A stretch of DNA of 10,983 bases from an uncultured Geobacteraceae bacterium. Its GTDB lineage: Bacteria; Desulfobacterota; Desulfuromonadia; Geobacterales; Pseudopelobacteraceae. The position numbers and the translations under genes are program-made. How positions within the stretch are numbered: the first letter of the stretch is position 1; every line of letters starts with the position of its first letter. Location: contig CAIRND010000262.1 of the NCBI GenBank assembly GCA_903879825.1, positions 1-10,983 of the forward strand. Reading direction: 5' to 3'. A model generated the notes under the pieces. That model did not search any database, had not been told where the DNA came from, and worked only from the letters and a program-made list of their open reading frames with translations. Positions 1 through 6,475 of the stretch are shown one piece after another.

Positions 1-972
1 CAGTCATTTTTTTCGGTGGTGACCGGCGACCAATACCTGCGGAAACGCCCCATGAAGCGCGTGGTGGAACCGCTTTCCCTTATGGGAGCGCGCATTACCG
101 GACGAAACGGCGGAACGCTGGCGCCGCTGGCGATTAATGGCGGCGGCTTGAAAGGGATCGCCTATCAATCTCCGGTATCAAGTGCCCAGATCAAGTCTTC
201 AATCATGCTGGCCGGACTTTATGCAGACGGTGACACAAGCGTTACTGAGCCGAGTCTGTCCCGTGATCATTCGGAACGGATGTTTCGTCTTTTTGGCGCA
301 TCGCTGGTCAGAAATGACCATGGGGTGACGGTTCAAGGCGGTGTTGAATTAACGGCTCAGGAGGTCACAGTGCCGGGTGATATCTCCTCTGCCGCCTTTT
401 TTATTGTGGCTGCGCTGATTTCACCGCACGCTGAATTATTAATAAAAAATGTTGGCGTTAATCCTTCCCGTACCGGAGTCATTGATATTTTGCAGGCTAT
501 GGGTGGGGATATTCAGCTATTGGATCTGCGTGAAGTCTCAGGTGAGCCGGTTGCGGATATTCTGGTCCGTTCCTCGTGTTTGAAAGGGATTGCTATTTCT
601 GGCAGCGTTGTGCCACGGGCAATTGATGAATTCCCTGCAATCTGTATCGCCGCTGCACGTGCTGAAGGTGTTACCACCATTCGTGATGCCAAAGAATTGC
701 GGGTCAAAGAAACTGACCGGATAACCGCTATGGCAGAGAATCTTAAAAAACTGGGCATTACGGTAACTGAAACCGAGGATGGTATGGATATTACCGGTTC
801 AGATCTGCTTCTTGGGGGAACTGTCGACAGTTGTGGCGATCATCGCATCGCCATGTCTATGTCCATTGCTGCCCTGGTTGCATCCGGTTCTATCACCGTG
901 ACAGATATCGCATGTGTCGCAACATCTTTTCCAACATTTTTCCCGCTATTGGAAAAAGTTGTGGCGAAATAA
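1..972 (+). CDS. aroA: 3-phosphoshikimate 1-carboxyvinyltransferase (EPSP synthase), 5' end outside window
   Basis: Transfers the enolpyruvyl group of PEP to shikimate-3-phosphate, the sixth step of the shikimate pathway, in the cytoplasm. The frame is open from base 1 and encodes 323 residues to a TAA stop. The family usually has about 430 residues, so roughly the first 105 lie outside the window; the GTG at 16 is internal, because the residues before it (QSFFSVVTGDQYLRKRPMKR) already belong to the family. Family signatures in order are PVSSAQIKS, SRDHSERM, PGDISSAAFF, RAIDEFPAICIAAA, KETDRI, DHRIAMSMSIAA and a closing TSFPTFFPLL. Two bases separate its stop from the cmk start, which implies one operon. 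No frameshift or missing signature is seen. Confidence 0.97.
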   Translation, partial: QSFFSVVTGDQYLRKRPMKRVVEPLSLMGARITGRNGGTLAPLAINGGGLKGIAYQSPVSSAQIKSSIMLAGLYADGDTSVTEPSLSRDHSERMFRLFGASLVRNDHGVTVQGGVELTAQEVTVPGDISSAAFFIVAALISPHAELLIKNVGVNPSRTGVIDILQAMGGDIQLLDLREVSGEPVADILVRSSCLKGIAISGSVVPRAIDEFPAICIAAARAEGVTTIRDAKELRVKETDRITAMAENLKKLGITVTETEDGMDITGSDLLLGGTVDSCGDHRIAMSMSIAALVASGSITVTDIACVATSFPTFFPLLEKVVAK

Positions 973-974
973 CC

Positions 975-1676
975 ATGAATTCCCGAACTAACGGTATTAT
1001 TGTCGCGATAGACGGTCCCTCCGGTGCCGGAAAAAGCACCATTGCCCGCCTGCTGGCAGAACGTCTCGGCTATATCCAGATTGATACCGGTGCCATGTAT
1101 CGGGCTGCTGCATTTTTGCTTATGACTGCAGAAATCAATCTTGATGATCTTGCCGCGGTTGAAGTTTTTTGCCGTGATATGGACATACAACTTGATGTCG
1201 TGTCAGGCTGCCAGTCGGTAATAGCCAACGGTATGGATGTGACGCATAAGATCCGCACAGCGGAAATGTCACTGCTGACTTCACGTACATCTACACTCAA
1301 ACCGGTACGGGAAGCCTTATTTAAAGCGCAGCAGCAGATGGGCCGCAGAGGTGGTGTCGTGCTCGAAGGACGCGATATTGGAACCGTGGTGTTTCCCGAT
1401 GCTGAAATTAAATTTTATTTGAGTGCATCTGTGGAAGAACGCGCCAGAAGACGCTATGAAGAGTTAACCGCTAAGGGTGAACCGGTAACGCTTGCTGATA
1501 CGATAGCAGATGTAATTCAGCGGGATCGGCAGGATTCTGAGCGGGACATCGCACCGCTCAGGCAGGCTGACGATGCTGTTTTAATAGATTCATCGCTGCT
1601 TTCAGTTGATGAAGTATTGAACCTAATGGTTGAAATGTGTCGTAATAAAATAGGGACAGCGGGCTCATCTTTATGA
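975..1676 (+). CDS. cmk: Cytidylate kinase
   Basis: Phosphorylates CMP and dCMP to the diphosphates using ATP. The start at ATG 975 gives 233 residues, close to the E. coli length. The same frame is open further upstream to 831, but that part lies inside aroA and lacks family character, so it is not part of the protein. The Walker A loop GPSGAGKS is at residues 14-21, DTGAMYRA at 37-44, and EGRDIGTVVFPDA starts at residue 131. The LID and C-terminal regions show RARRRYEE and RDRQDSERDIAPL. No strong Shine-Dalgarno sequence precedes the ATG, so translation is probably coupled to aroA. The TGA stop overlaps the ispH start in an ATGA, a second sign of coupling. Confidence 0.97.
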   Translation: MNSRTNGIIVAIDGPSGAGKSTIARLLAERLGYIQIDTGAMYRAAAFLLMTAEINLDDLAAVEVFCRDMDIQLDVVSGCQSVIANGMDVTHKIRTAEMSLLTSRTSTLKPVREALFKAQQQMGRRGGVVLEGRDIGTVVFPDAEIKFYLSASVEERARRRYEELTAKGEPVTLADTIADVIQRDRQDSERDIAPLRQADDAVLIDSSLLSVDEVLNLMVEMCRNKIGTAGSSL

Positions 1677-2515
1677 AAGTTATTCTTGCAAATCAGGCCG
1701 GATTTTGTTTCGGGGTTAAACGCGCAACGCAGCTTGCCTTTGAAGCGGCGGGCAAAGACGGGACAACCTATACGCTTGGTCCAATTATTCATTCGCCACA
1801 AGTTGTTGGCAAACTTGCTGATCTCGGCATCCGTGCCCTTGATTCTCTTGATGGAATTGACGAAGGAACTATTATAATCCGTTCTCATGGTGTTGAATTG
1901 AGGGAGATAAACGAAGCGCAGCAGAAAAAACTTGTCATTGTGGATGCAACCTGCCCGTTTGTTAAAAAAGCACAGGATCACGTGAAAAGTCTTTCGGCAG
2001 CTGGATATGGAGTTGTTGTAGTCGGCGATGCTGATCATCCAGAAGTCCAGGGGATAGTTTCCTACGGTGGCGAGAAAGTTTTTGTTGTGGCATCGGACGA
2101 TGATGTAAAAAAACTTCCTAAAATGAAAAAAATCGGTGTGGTCGCACAGACAACACAGTCGTTCGAAAATCTTAAAAATGTTGTGTGTGAATGCCTTCTC
2201 AGGGGCGGTGAAATCCGCGTTTACAACACAATTTGCGACGCAACCGCCGTTCGTCAGGAAGAGGCAAAAGAGCTTGCCGGTCACGTTGACTGTATGTTGG
2301 TCGTTGGCGGGTTTAACAGTGCAAACACAAGGCGTCTGCTCGAAGTATGCACAGAACTGCAGCCACGGACGTATCATATTGAAACCGCCGTAGAGATAAA
2401 TCCTGACTGGTTTATAGGCGCAGAACAGGTAGGAGTAACCGCTGGCGCTTCCACGCCGAAGTGGATAATTGATGAAGTAATGAACAAAATTGAGGAATTG
2501 AATAAAAGCGATTGA
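1673..2515 (+). CDS. ispH: 4-hydroxy-3-methylbut-2-enyl diphosphate reductase
   Basis: Last enzyme of the MEP pathway; an iron-sulfur enzyme that reduces HMBPP to IPP and DMAPP. The product has 280 residues, somewhat shorter than the E. coli enzyme. The three cluster-binding cysteines are present: C12 (AGFCFGVKRA), C94 (DATCPFVKKAQ) and C188 (NTICDAT). Substrate-site residues are also present: H40 (GPIIHSPQVV), H72 (RSHGV), H122 (DHPEVQG), the AQTTQS loop near 159-163 and the GGFNSANT segment at 212-219 (SxN-type in the family). The C-terminus has VGVTAGASTPKWIIDEV. It overlaps cmk by four bases. The placement before rpsA is a known arrangement in Geobacter-like genomes; some relatives carry ispH-rpsA fusions, but here the two genes are separate. 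Confidence 0.97.
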   Translation: MKVILANQAGFCFGVKRATQLAFEAAGKDGTTYTLGPIIHSPQVVGKLADLGIRALDSLDGIDEGTIIIRSHGVELREINEAQQKKLVIVDATCPFVKKAQDHVKSLSAAGYGVVVVGDADHPEVQGIVSYGGEKVFVVASDDDVKKLPKMKKIGVVAQTTQSFENLKNVVCECLLRGGEIRVYNTICDATAVRQEEAKELAGHVDCMLVVGGFNSANTRRLLEVCTELQPRTYHIETAVEINPDWFIGAEQVGVTAGASTPKWIIDEVMNKIEELNKSD

Positions 2516-2540
2516 AATATTTCGAGCATATTGCTACATT
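2512..2540 (+). promoter_or_regulatory. Possible sigma-70-type promoter for rpsA
   Basis: TTGAAA (2512-2517) and TACATT (2535-2540) are separated by exactly 17 bases and sit in the only sizeable gap of the operon, 53 bases before the rpsA start. The -35 matches 5 of 6 consensus positions and the -10 matches 4 of 6. A separate promoter for an abundant ribosomal protein is plausible, but this is a pattern match only. Confidence 0.35.
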
Positions 2541-2592
2541 GCCAAGCTCAATAAAAATAGAAGCACGATAAACGTCCAGGGGGTATGGTGTA

Positions 2593-4326
2593 ATGGTTAA
2601 TTTTAAAAGGCTCGACGCTGCCGGAGAAGAGAATGAGGAACTCGACGGCGAGCAACAAAGTAGTGAATTTGCTGCACTTTTTACTGAAAGTTTAAAAGAT
2701 CGTCCCGAACGGGATAAAATAATAGAGGGAACTGTCGTGCGTGTTGACGTGGATACAGTCCTCGTTGACATTGGGTTAAAGTCCGAAGGACATGTACCTG
2801 TTGCCGAATTTATGAACGCTGAAGGCGAAATGACGGTGAAGAGAGGCGACAAAATCCGTGTCCTGATGACTCGTCAGGAAGGGAAAAAAGGATATGTCCT
2901 TTCCAAAAAGAAAGCAGACTATCTTTCAGCCTGGGATAAGATCGGTGATGCCTGTCAGGAAGGCGGCATTATTGATGGCACTATTACTGGTAAGGTCAAT
3001 GGCGGTTTTACCGTTGACATCGGTGGTGTACAAGCGTTTCTTCCCTCTTCACAGGTCGATATTCGCCCTTCATCCGATTCTGATAGCTATATAGGGCTCA
3101 AAGCTCGTTTCAAGGTAATTAAAATTAACCAGCGTCGTGATAATATTGTTCTGTCCCGCCGTGCTGTTCTTGAGGATGAGCGTACTGCCGTACGTGACGT
3201 CACACTTGAGAAGCTCGAAGAGGGTCAGATTGTCGAAGGTACAATCAAAAATGTTACCGACTATGGCGCCTTTGTTGATTTAGGCGGTGTCGATGGCTTA
3301 CTACATGTATCCGATCTTTCCTGGGGCAGAGTTGGTAAACCGACTGATGTTCTTAAGCCGGGTCAGCAGATTACCGCTAAAGTTCTTAAGTTTGATCGTG
3401 CGAAAGGCAAAATTTCGCTCGGCATCAAACAGACCCTTACCGATCCATGGCTTGATGTACCCGCAAAATTCCCAATCGGCAATCGCGTTCACGGCAAAGT
3501 TGTCAGCTTGATGGAATACGGTGCATTTGTTGAATTGGAATCAGGTATTGAAGGATTGATTCACGTTTCAGAAATGTCTTGGACCAAGCGCGTACGCCGT
3601 GCGGCAGATGTTCTCACTATTGGTGATGAGGTTGAAACTATTATCCTCGGCATCGATATGGGCAACCGCAAAATTTCGCTGGGACTCAAGCAGGTTTCAG
3701 AAAATCCCTGGACTACAATTGCAGAAAAATATCCTGCAGGTACCAGAATCGAAGGACAGATTAAGAATATGACCGACTTCGGCATGTTTATCGGTATCGA
3801 AGATGGTATCGATGGTCTGGTTCACGTTTCGGATATGTCTTGGACAAAGCGTATCAAGCATCCGGGCGATGTGTACGAAAAAGGCAGTCTGGTTCAGGCA
3901 GTTGTTCTGAAAGTTGATGTTGAAAATGAGCGTCTGTCACTTGGAATCAAGCAGCTTGAGCCGGATCCATGGAGCCTCGCACCGGGTAAATATCGTACCG
4001 GCGCACTGGTAACCGGTAAAGTTACCTCGTTAACAGATTTCGGCATTTTTGTTGAACTCGAAGAGGGTATAGAGGGTTTGATTCATGTGTCAGAATTGTC
4101 ACGTGAAAAAGTTGCCTCAGCTAAGGAATTTGCTGCTATCGGTGACTCTCTGGAAGCTGTTGTATTAAGTTGCGATCCCAAAGAACGTAGAATATCACTC
4201 TCCATAAAGTCGATGCATGTTGCAGTTGAAAAGGCCGAATTTGAGCAGTACATGGGCTCACAGGGAGAGGCAACGTCAACTTTTGGTGATTTGTTGAAAC
4301 AGAGCTTAAACAACAGAACTAACTAA
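2593..4326 (+). CDS. rpsA: Small subunit ribosomal protein S1, six S1 domains
   Basis: RNA-binding protein of the 30S subunit that helps load mRNAs onto the ribosome. The product has 577 residues with six S1 (OB-fold) repeats at roughly 43-105, 124-190, 210-279, 296-366, 383-453 and 470-540. Repeats 3-6 share the pattern G-x-V-x3-x-(D/E)-(Y/F)-G-x-F-(V/I), then GL(I/L/V)HVSxxS and IS(L)xIK. The first two repeats are divergent, as expected for the ribosome-binding half. The N-terminus up to residue 42 is acidic. The start is ATG 2593, preceded by a CAGGGGG stretch at 2578-2583; the ATG at 2585 is out of frame. It lies 77 bases after ispH and 24 before ihfB. Confidence 0.97.
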   Translation: MVNFKRLDAAGEENEELDGEQQSSEFAALFTESLKDRPERDKIIEGTVVRVDVDTVLVDIGLKSEGHVPVAEFMNAEGEMTVKRGDKIRVLMTRQEGKKGYVLSKKKADYLSAWDKIGDACQEGGIIDGTITGKVNGGFTVDIGGVQAFLPSSQVDIRPSSDSDSYIGLKARFKVIKINQRRDNIVLSRRAVLEDERTAVRDVTLEKLEEGQIVEGTIKNVTDYGAFVDLGGVDGLLHVSDLSWGRVGKPTDVLKPGQQITAKVLKFDRAKGKISLGIKQTLTDPWLDVPAKFPIGNRVHGKVVSLMEYGAFVELESGIEGLIHVSEMSWTKRVRRAADVLTIGDEVETIILGIDMGNRKISLGLKQVSENPWTTIAEKYPAGTRIEGQIKNMTDFGMFIGIEDGIDGLVHVSDMSWTKRIKHPGDVYEKGSLVQAVVLKVDVENERLSLGIKQLEPDPWSLAPGKYRTGALVTGKVTSLTDFGIFVELEEGIEGLIHVSELSREKVASAKEFAAIGDSLEAVVLSCDPKERRISLSIKSMHVAVEKAEFEQYMGSQGEATSTFGDLLKQSLNNRTN

Positions 4327-4350
4327 TTCCATTACAAGCCAGAGGGATGT

Positions 4351-4629
4351 ATGACCAAAAGTGAACTCATTGAAAAAGTTGTTCAATCGCACGGAATGTT
4401 GAACATCAGAGTTTCAGAAATTGTCGTTAATACAGTTTTTGATTCAATTGAAGAGGCCCTTAAATCCGGTGACAAAGTAGAAATCCGCGGTTTTGGAAGT
4501 TTTACTATTCGCGAACGTCTTGGCCGTGAAGCGCGTAATCCAAAAAGTGGTGAAGTTGTTCGGATACCATCAAAAAAGACCCCGTTCTTTAAAACAGGCA
4601 AAGAGCTGAAAGAAAGAGTAAATTGCTGA
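4351..4629 (+). CDS. ihfB: Integration host factor beta subunit (HU/IHF family DNA-bending protein)
   Basis: Small DNA-bending protein that acts with the alpha subunit in recombination, transcription and chromosome structure. The 92 residues begin MTKSELIEKVV as in known IHF-beta. The family signature GFGSFTIRERLGREARNPKSG region lies at 47-67, with the intercalating proline at P64. The C-terminus is FKTGKELKERV. The start at ATG 4351 follows an AGAGGG ribosome site at 4341-4346. An rpsA-ihfB order supports the beta rather than the alpha or HU assignment. It ends 22 bases before the tRNA. IHF is also a common cofactor of tyrosine integrases, so a gene for it next to an integration site is notable, though probably coincidental. 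Confidence 0.93.
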   Translation: MTKSELIEKVVQSHGMLNIRVSEIVVNTVFDSIEEALKSGDKVEIRGFGSFTIRERLGREARNPKSGEVVRIPSKKTPFFKTGKELKERVNC

Positions 4630-4651
4630 TGTAATGTCAGTTAACGGTTGT

Positions 4652-4738
4652 GCCCGAATGGCGGAACTGGTAGACGCAAGGGACTTAAAATCCCTCGACG
4701 GAAACGTTGTGCCGGTTCGATTCCGGCTTCGGGCACCA
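4652..4738 (+). tRNA. tRNA-Leu, anticodon UAA
   Basis: Complete class II tRNA with encoded CCA. The acceptor stem GCCCGAA (4652-4658) pairs with TTCGGGC (4728-4734), followed by discriminator A4735 and CCA 4736-4738. The anticodon stem AGGGA/TCCCT encloses the loop CTTAAAA with anticodon TAA at 4686-4688. A long variable arm (about 4696-4710) and the T arm GCCGG-TTCGATT-CCGGC follow. It reads UUA and probably UUG. Its 3' end from 4685 is repeated downstream, so it is the target site of integrative elements. Confidence 0.97.
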
Positions 4739-4769
4739 ATAAATAAATAGTAATTTTAGCTATTTAGGG

Positions 4770-4801
4770 ATAGGCACTTCTACCAGGGTGCCTATTTTTT
4801 T
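4770..4801 (+). terminator. Rho-independent terminator after tRNA-Leu
   Basis: Stem TAGGCAC (4771-4777) pairs with GTGCCTA (4788-4794) across a 10-base loop and is followed by seven T. It would end transcripts of the ihfB/tRNA unit. A weaker inverted repeat (TAAATAG 4744-4750 with CTATTTA 4760-4766) sits just before it. Because it lies inside the first att-bounded segment, it may have come with the element. Confidence 0.85.
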
Positions 4802-4802
4802 A

Positions 4803-4964
4803 TGCCCTGAAATCAAAATTGAGGTACGCAATAACGGCGGAAGTCACCATGTTTTTTCTGCAACTGGTATTACTGAGAGCCTTTGCGTTCCGGTTCACCG
4901 TCCTGTTAAACCGATTTATGTCAAGCGGTTCATATTGATGATTGACTCGATCAAGGAGAAATAA
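4803..4964 (+). pseudogene. hicA: HicA toxin remnant lacking its N-terminus
   Basis: HicA toxins are small double-stranded-RNA-binding-fold mRNA interferases with a catalytic histidine. Reading the frame that ends at TAA 4962-4964 gives IEVRNNGGSHHVFSATG, then LCVPVHRPVKPIYVKRF and a terminal helix MIDSIKEK. The GGSHH motif with the catalytic-type His, the VPVHRP strand and the VKPIYVKRF helix match a HicA subgroup. The usual first 20-25 residues (initial helix) are not visible: upstream the frame runs into the terminator, with no ATG and only an unlikely GTG at 4788 inside the hairpin. The remnant ends one base before hicB, the normal hicA-hicB order. It is probably inactive. An alternative is a start at an unusual codon, which I cannot exclude. 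Confidence 0.7.
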
Positions 4965-4965
4965 C

Positions 4966-5391
4966 ATGAGCGTCAAGACAATCAAACTCGTTACACCGCC
5001 GTATCCTTTTGAGTCTTACGGCCATATCATAGCGCCACTTTTGGAGGATGACGGGGGCGGCTACATGATTACGTTTCCTGACCTTCCTGGCTGCATGTCT
5101 GACGGCGAAACTTTAGAAGAGGCTCTTGTGAACGGCAAGGACGCTTTTAATAGTTGGATAGCGGCACAAGTTGACATGGGAAGGCAGATACCAGTGCCGA
5201 CACATTACGATGAGGAAGGCAAACCGGTAAAATTCGTGCAGCGCCTTCCGCGTTCGCTTCATGCTTCGCTACAGACAAGGGCGAGGGCTGAGGGTGTAAG
5301 TATCAATACGCTTGTGCTTGCGCTTATTGCAGAAGGTCTCGGCAGGCATGAAGGTATAGCAAAAGGTGAACTTGAAAAGAGGGCTGCATAA
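4966..5391 (+). CDS. hicB: HicB family antitoxin
   Basis: Antitoxin that binds HicA and usually represses its own operon. The start at ATG 4966 has an AAGGAG site at 4953-4958 and gives 141 residues. Residues about 15-75 form the HicB partial RNase H-like fold with GGGYMITFPDLPGCMSDGET and EEALVNGKDA. Residues about 90-126 (RLPRSLHASLQTRARAEGVS, then INTLVLALIAEGL) form a ribbon-helix-helix DNA-binding domain of the Arc/HicB type. The ORF is intact although the upstream toxin is truncated, so the antitoxin appears orphaned. Its native promoter upstream of hicA seems lost; expression would need read-through past the 4770-4801 terminator or a cryptic promoter. It lies between two copies of the tRNA-Leu 3' end. 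Confidence 0.9.
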   Translation: MSVKTIKLVTPPYPFESYGHIIAPLLEDDGGGYMITFPDLPGCMSDGETLEEALVNGKDAFNSWIAAQVDMGRQIPVPTHYDEEGKPVKFVQRLPRSLHASLQTRARAEGVSINTLVLALIAEGLGRHEGIAKGELEKRAA

Positions 5392-5532
5392 AGCCTATTT
5401 TGGAATTGGTGCAGTTTTGGTGCAACAAGCTCAACATAATGCAATAATTGTCAACAAACCACATTTAATAAGTAATTGATCTTTCTATTGTGTTTTATTG
5501 TGACTGTATGCCGTTTGTTGTTTCTAAAAGAA
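5392..5532. other. AT-rich spacer between hicB and the tRNA 3' copy
   Basis: No gene, hairpin terminator or clear promoter is seen here. The only structure noted is TTGGTGCA occurring twice (5406-5413 and 5417-5424), 11 bases apart, shortly after hicB. This would be the distal end of the first integrated segment. Confidence 0.5.
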
Positions 5533-5585
5533 TTAAAATCCCTCGACGGAAACGTTGTGCCGGTTCGATGCCGGCTTCGGCACCA
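5533..5585 (+). repeat. Duplicated 3' end of tRNA-Leu (att-type footprint)
   Basis: Bases 5533-5569 are identical over 37 positions to tRNA-Leu 4685-4721 (anticodon loop to T loop). After a T-to-G change at 5570 the match continues through CCGGCTTCGG and CACCA, with one G missing from the GGG of the acceptor stem. Flanking sequence does not match (AGAA here, GGAC in the tRNA). A partial tRNA 3' end of this kind is what a tyrosine integrase leaves when an element inserts into a tRNA gene. An integrase gene remnant follows about 180 bases later. Confidence 0.9.
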
Positions 5586-5619
5586 AAAAAAATAGTCCAA
5601 TATGAAGCAGATAAGTACT

Positions 5620-5645
5620 AACCCCCTTGAAAAAGGGGGTTTTTT
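5620..5645 (+). terminator. Rho-independent terminator
   Basis: Nine-base stem AACCCCCTT (5620-5628) with AAGGGGGTT (5633-5641), GAAA tetraloop, and a T run at 5640-5645. It separates the tRNA 3' copy from the integrase leader. Because of its A-rich 5' side it could work in both directions. Confidence 0.85.
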
Positions 5646-5675
5646 ATTGCCTATTGTCTTATGTCGTCCGGTTTT

Positions 5676-5747
5676 ATACGGTACAATCCATGGGTTTTGA
5701 CGGTATATGAGACGGTATACTGCCATACCGCAAAAGTGGATACCGCC
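5676..5747 (+). promoter_or_regulatory. Cluster of five CGGTA/TACCG motifs upstream of the integrase
   Basis: CGGTA motifs occur at 5679-5683, 5701-5705 and 5713-5717 (the last two within GACGGTAT repeats 12 bases apart). The complementary form ATACCGC occurs at 5725-5731 and 5740-5746, 15 bases apart. Together they form a two-plus-two inverted arrangement just before the integrase ribosome site. A good -10 hexamer TATACT (5716-5721) overlaps the third motif, without a clear -35. This layout suggests integrase arm-type sites or an operator; the function is inferred from position only. Confidence 0.5.
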
Positions 5748-5765
5748 AAAAAGGAGAAAAGCGCC

Positions 5766-5873
5766 ATGCCGAAAAGGATCGTACCGTTATCTGACATTCA
5801 GGTAAGCAAGGCTAAGCCGAAAGATATTGATTATAGGATTGCTGACGGCGGCGGCTTGTTTCTTCTTATAACC
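5766..5873 (+). pseudogene. Tyrosine integrase, N-terminal fragment (DUF4102 arm-binding domain)
   Basis: ATG 5766 follows AAGGAG at 5751-5756. The first residues, MPKRIVPLSDIQVSKAKPKD, then YRIADGGGLFLLI, match the N-terminus of P4-type phage/island integrases (the arm-site-binding domain). Such enzymes have about 400 residues and insert into tRNA 3' ends. After about residue 36 the family match stops and the frame ends at 5903 after unrelated residues, at the point where the IS256-family element begins. The catalytic R-H-R-Y domain is absent from the window. Its position beside a tRNA-Leu 3' copy identifies it as the integrase of the element that once lay here. Confidence 0.85.
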
Positions 5874-6450
5874 TATTGGTTGGCCCCCTCTTCGGGGATA
5901 TAAAATAGATTGTGTAAATGGCCAAAATCGGTTGATATCTCAAACCCCAGGAGGGACCGATGGCCACGACCGACGAACTGCTCGATATTTTGATGAAAGA
6001 CTACAAAAAGCCCGAAGATCTTATTGGTGAAAACGGGCTGCTTAAACAACTGACCAAGAGGCTTTTAGAACGTGCAATGCAGACTGAGATGACTGAACAT
6101 CTTGGCTATGAAAAACACGCATTGACCGGTAATAACAGCGGCAACTCCCGAAACGGTGGTTACAAAAAAACTATTTCCGGGGAATTTGGTAATCTCGATG
6201 TTTCAGTTCCCCGCGACCGGAATTCAACGTTTGAACCAATGATAATTCCCAAAGGGGAGAGTCGATTTACCGGGTTCGATAACAAGATCATCTCAATGTA
6301 TTCTCTTGGGATGACCACCCGTGACATCCAGAGTCATCTGGAGGAAATTTACGGGGTTGAAGTTTCGCCTGGGCTGATCTCCCAAGTTACCAATGCGATC
6401 AGCGAAGAGGTGACACTATGGCGGAGCCGCCCGCTTGATGATGTCTACCC
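5874..6450 (+). mobile_element. IS256-family insertion sequence, left part only
   Basis: The left limit is set by the loss of integrase similarity near 5873. The left end region contains GATTGTGTAAA (5911-5921), of a kind often found near IS256-family ends, but I cannot define the terminal repeat because the right end is absent. The right limit is where transposase similarity stops and fibronectin-III coding sequence begins, near 6449-6453. Roughly half of a normal element of this family is missing. The element interrupts the integrase gene, so it arrived after it. Confidence 0.75.
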
Positions 6451-6475
6451 GGCACAACATATTACTATCAGGTGA
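5960..6475 (+). pseudogene. IS256-family transposase, truncated before the catalytic domain
   Basis: Start ATG 5960 follows AGGAGG at 5949-5954. The product has 171 residues, of which about 164 are transposase: MTEHLGYEKHALTGNNSGNS, RNGGYKKTISGEFGNLDVSV, PRDRNSTFEP and GMTTRDIQSHLEEIYGVEVS followed by PGLISQVT are typical of this mutator-type family. Full-length members have about 400 residues. Similarity ends at RPLDDVYP, immediately before the strand that normally carries the first catalytic Asp (YFDAL-type), so all three DDE residues are missing. The last seven residues come from out-of-frame reading of the next gene. It cannot be an active transposase. Confidence 0.92.

Noticed and set aside
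831..974. N-terminal extension of the cytidylate kinase frame back to 831
   Set aside because: It overlaps aroA, has no kinase-family character and is out of frame with it; the P-loop sits at the normal distance from ATG 975.
1517..2377. Long minus-strand open frame of 286 codons opposite cmk/ispH
   Set aside because: It lies entirely opposite two certain genes, and its residues show no domain; it is a by-product of their codon pattern.
5533..5585. Second complete tRNA gene
   Set aside because: Only the 3' part from the anticodon loop onward is present; the acceptor 5' strand and D arm are missing and one acceptor base is deleted.
5451..5726. Minus-strand 91-codon open frame across 5451-5726
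   Set aside because: It covers the tRNA 3' copy and the terminator and overlaps the integrase leader; its product looks non-biological.
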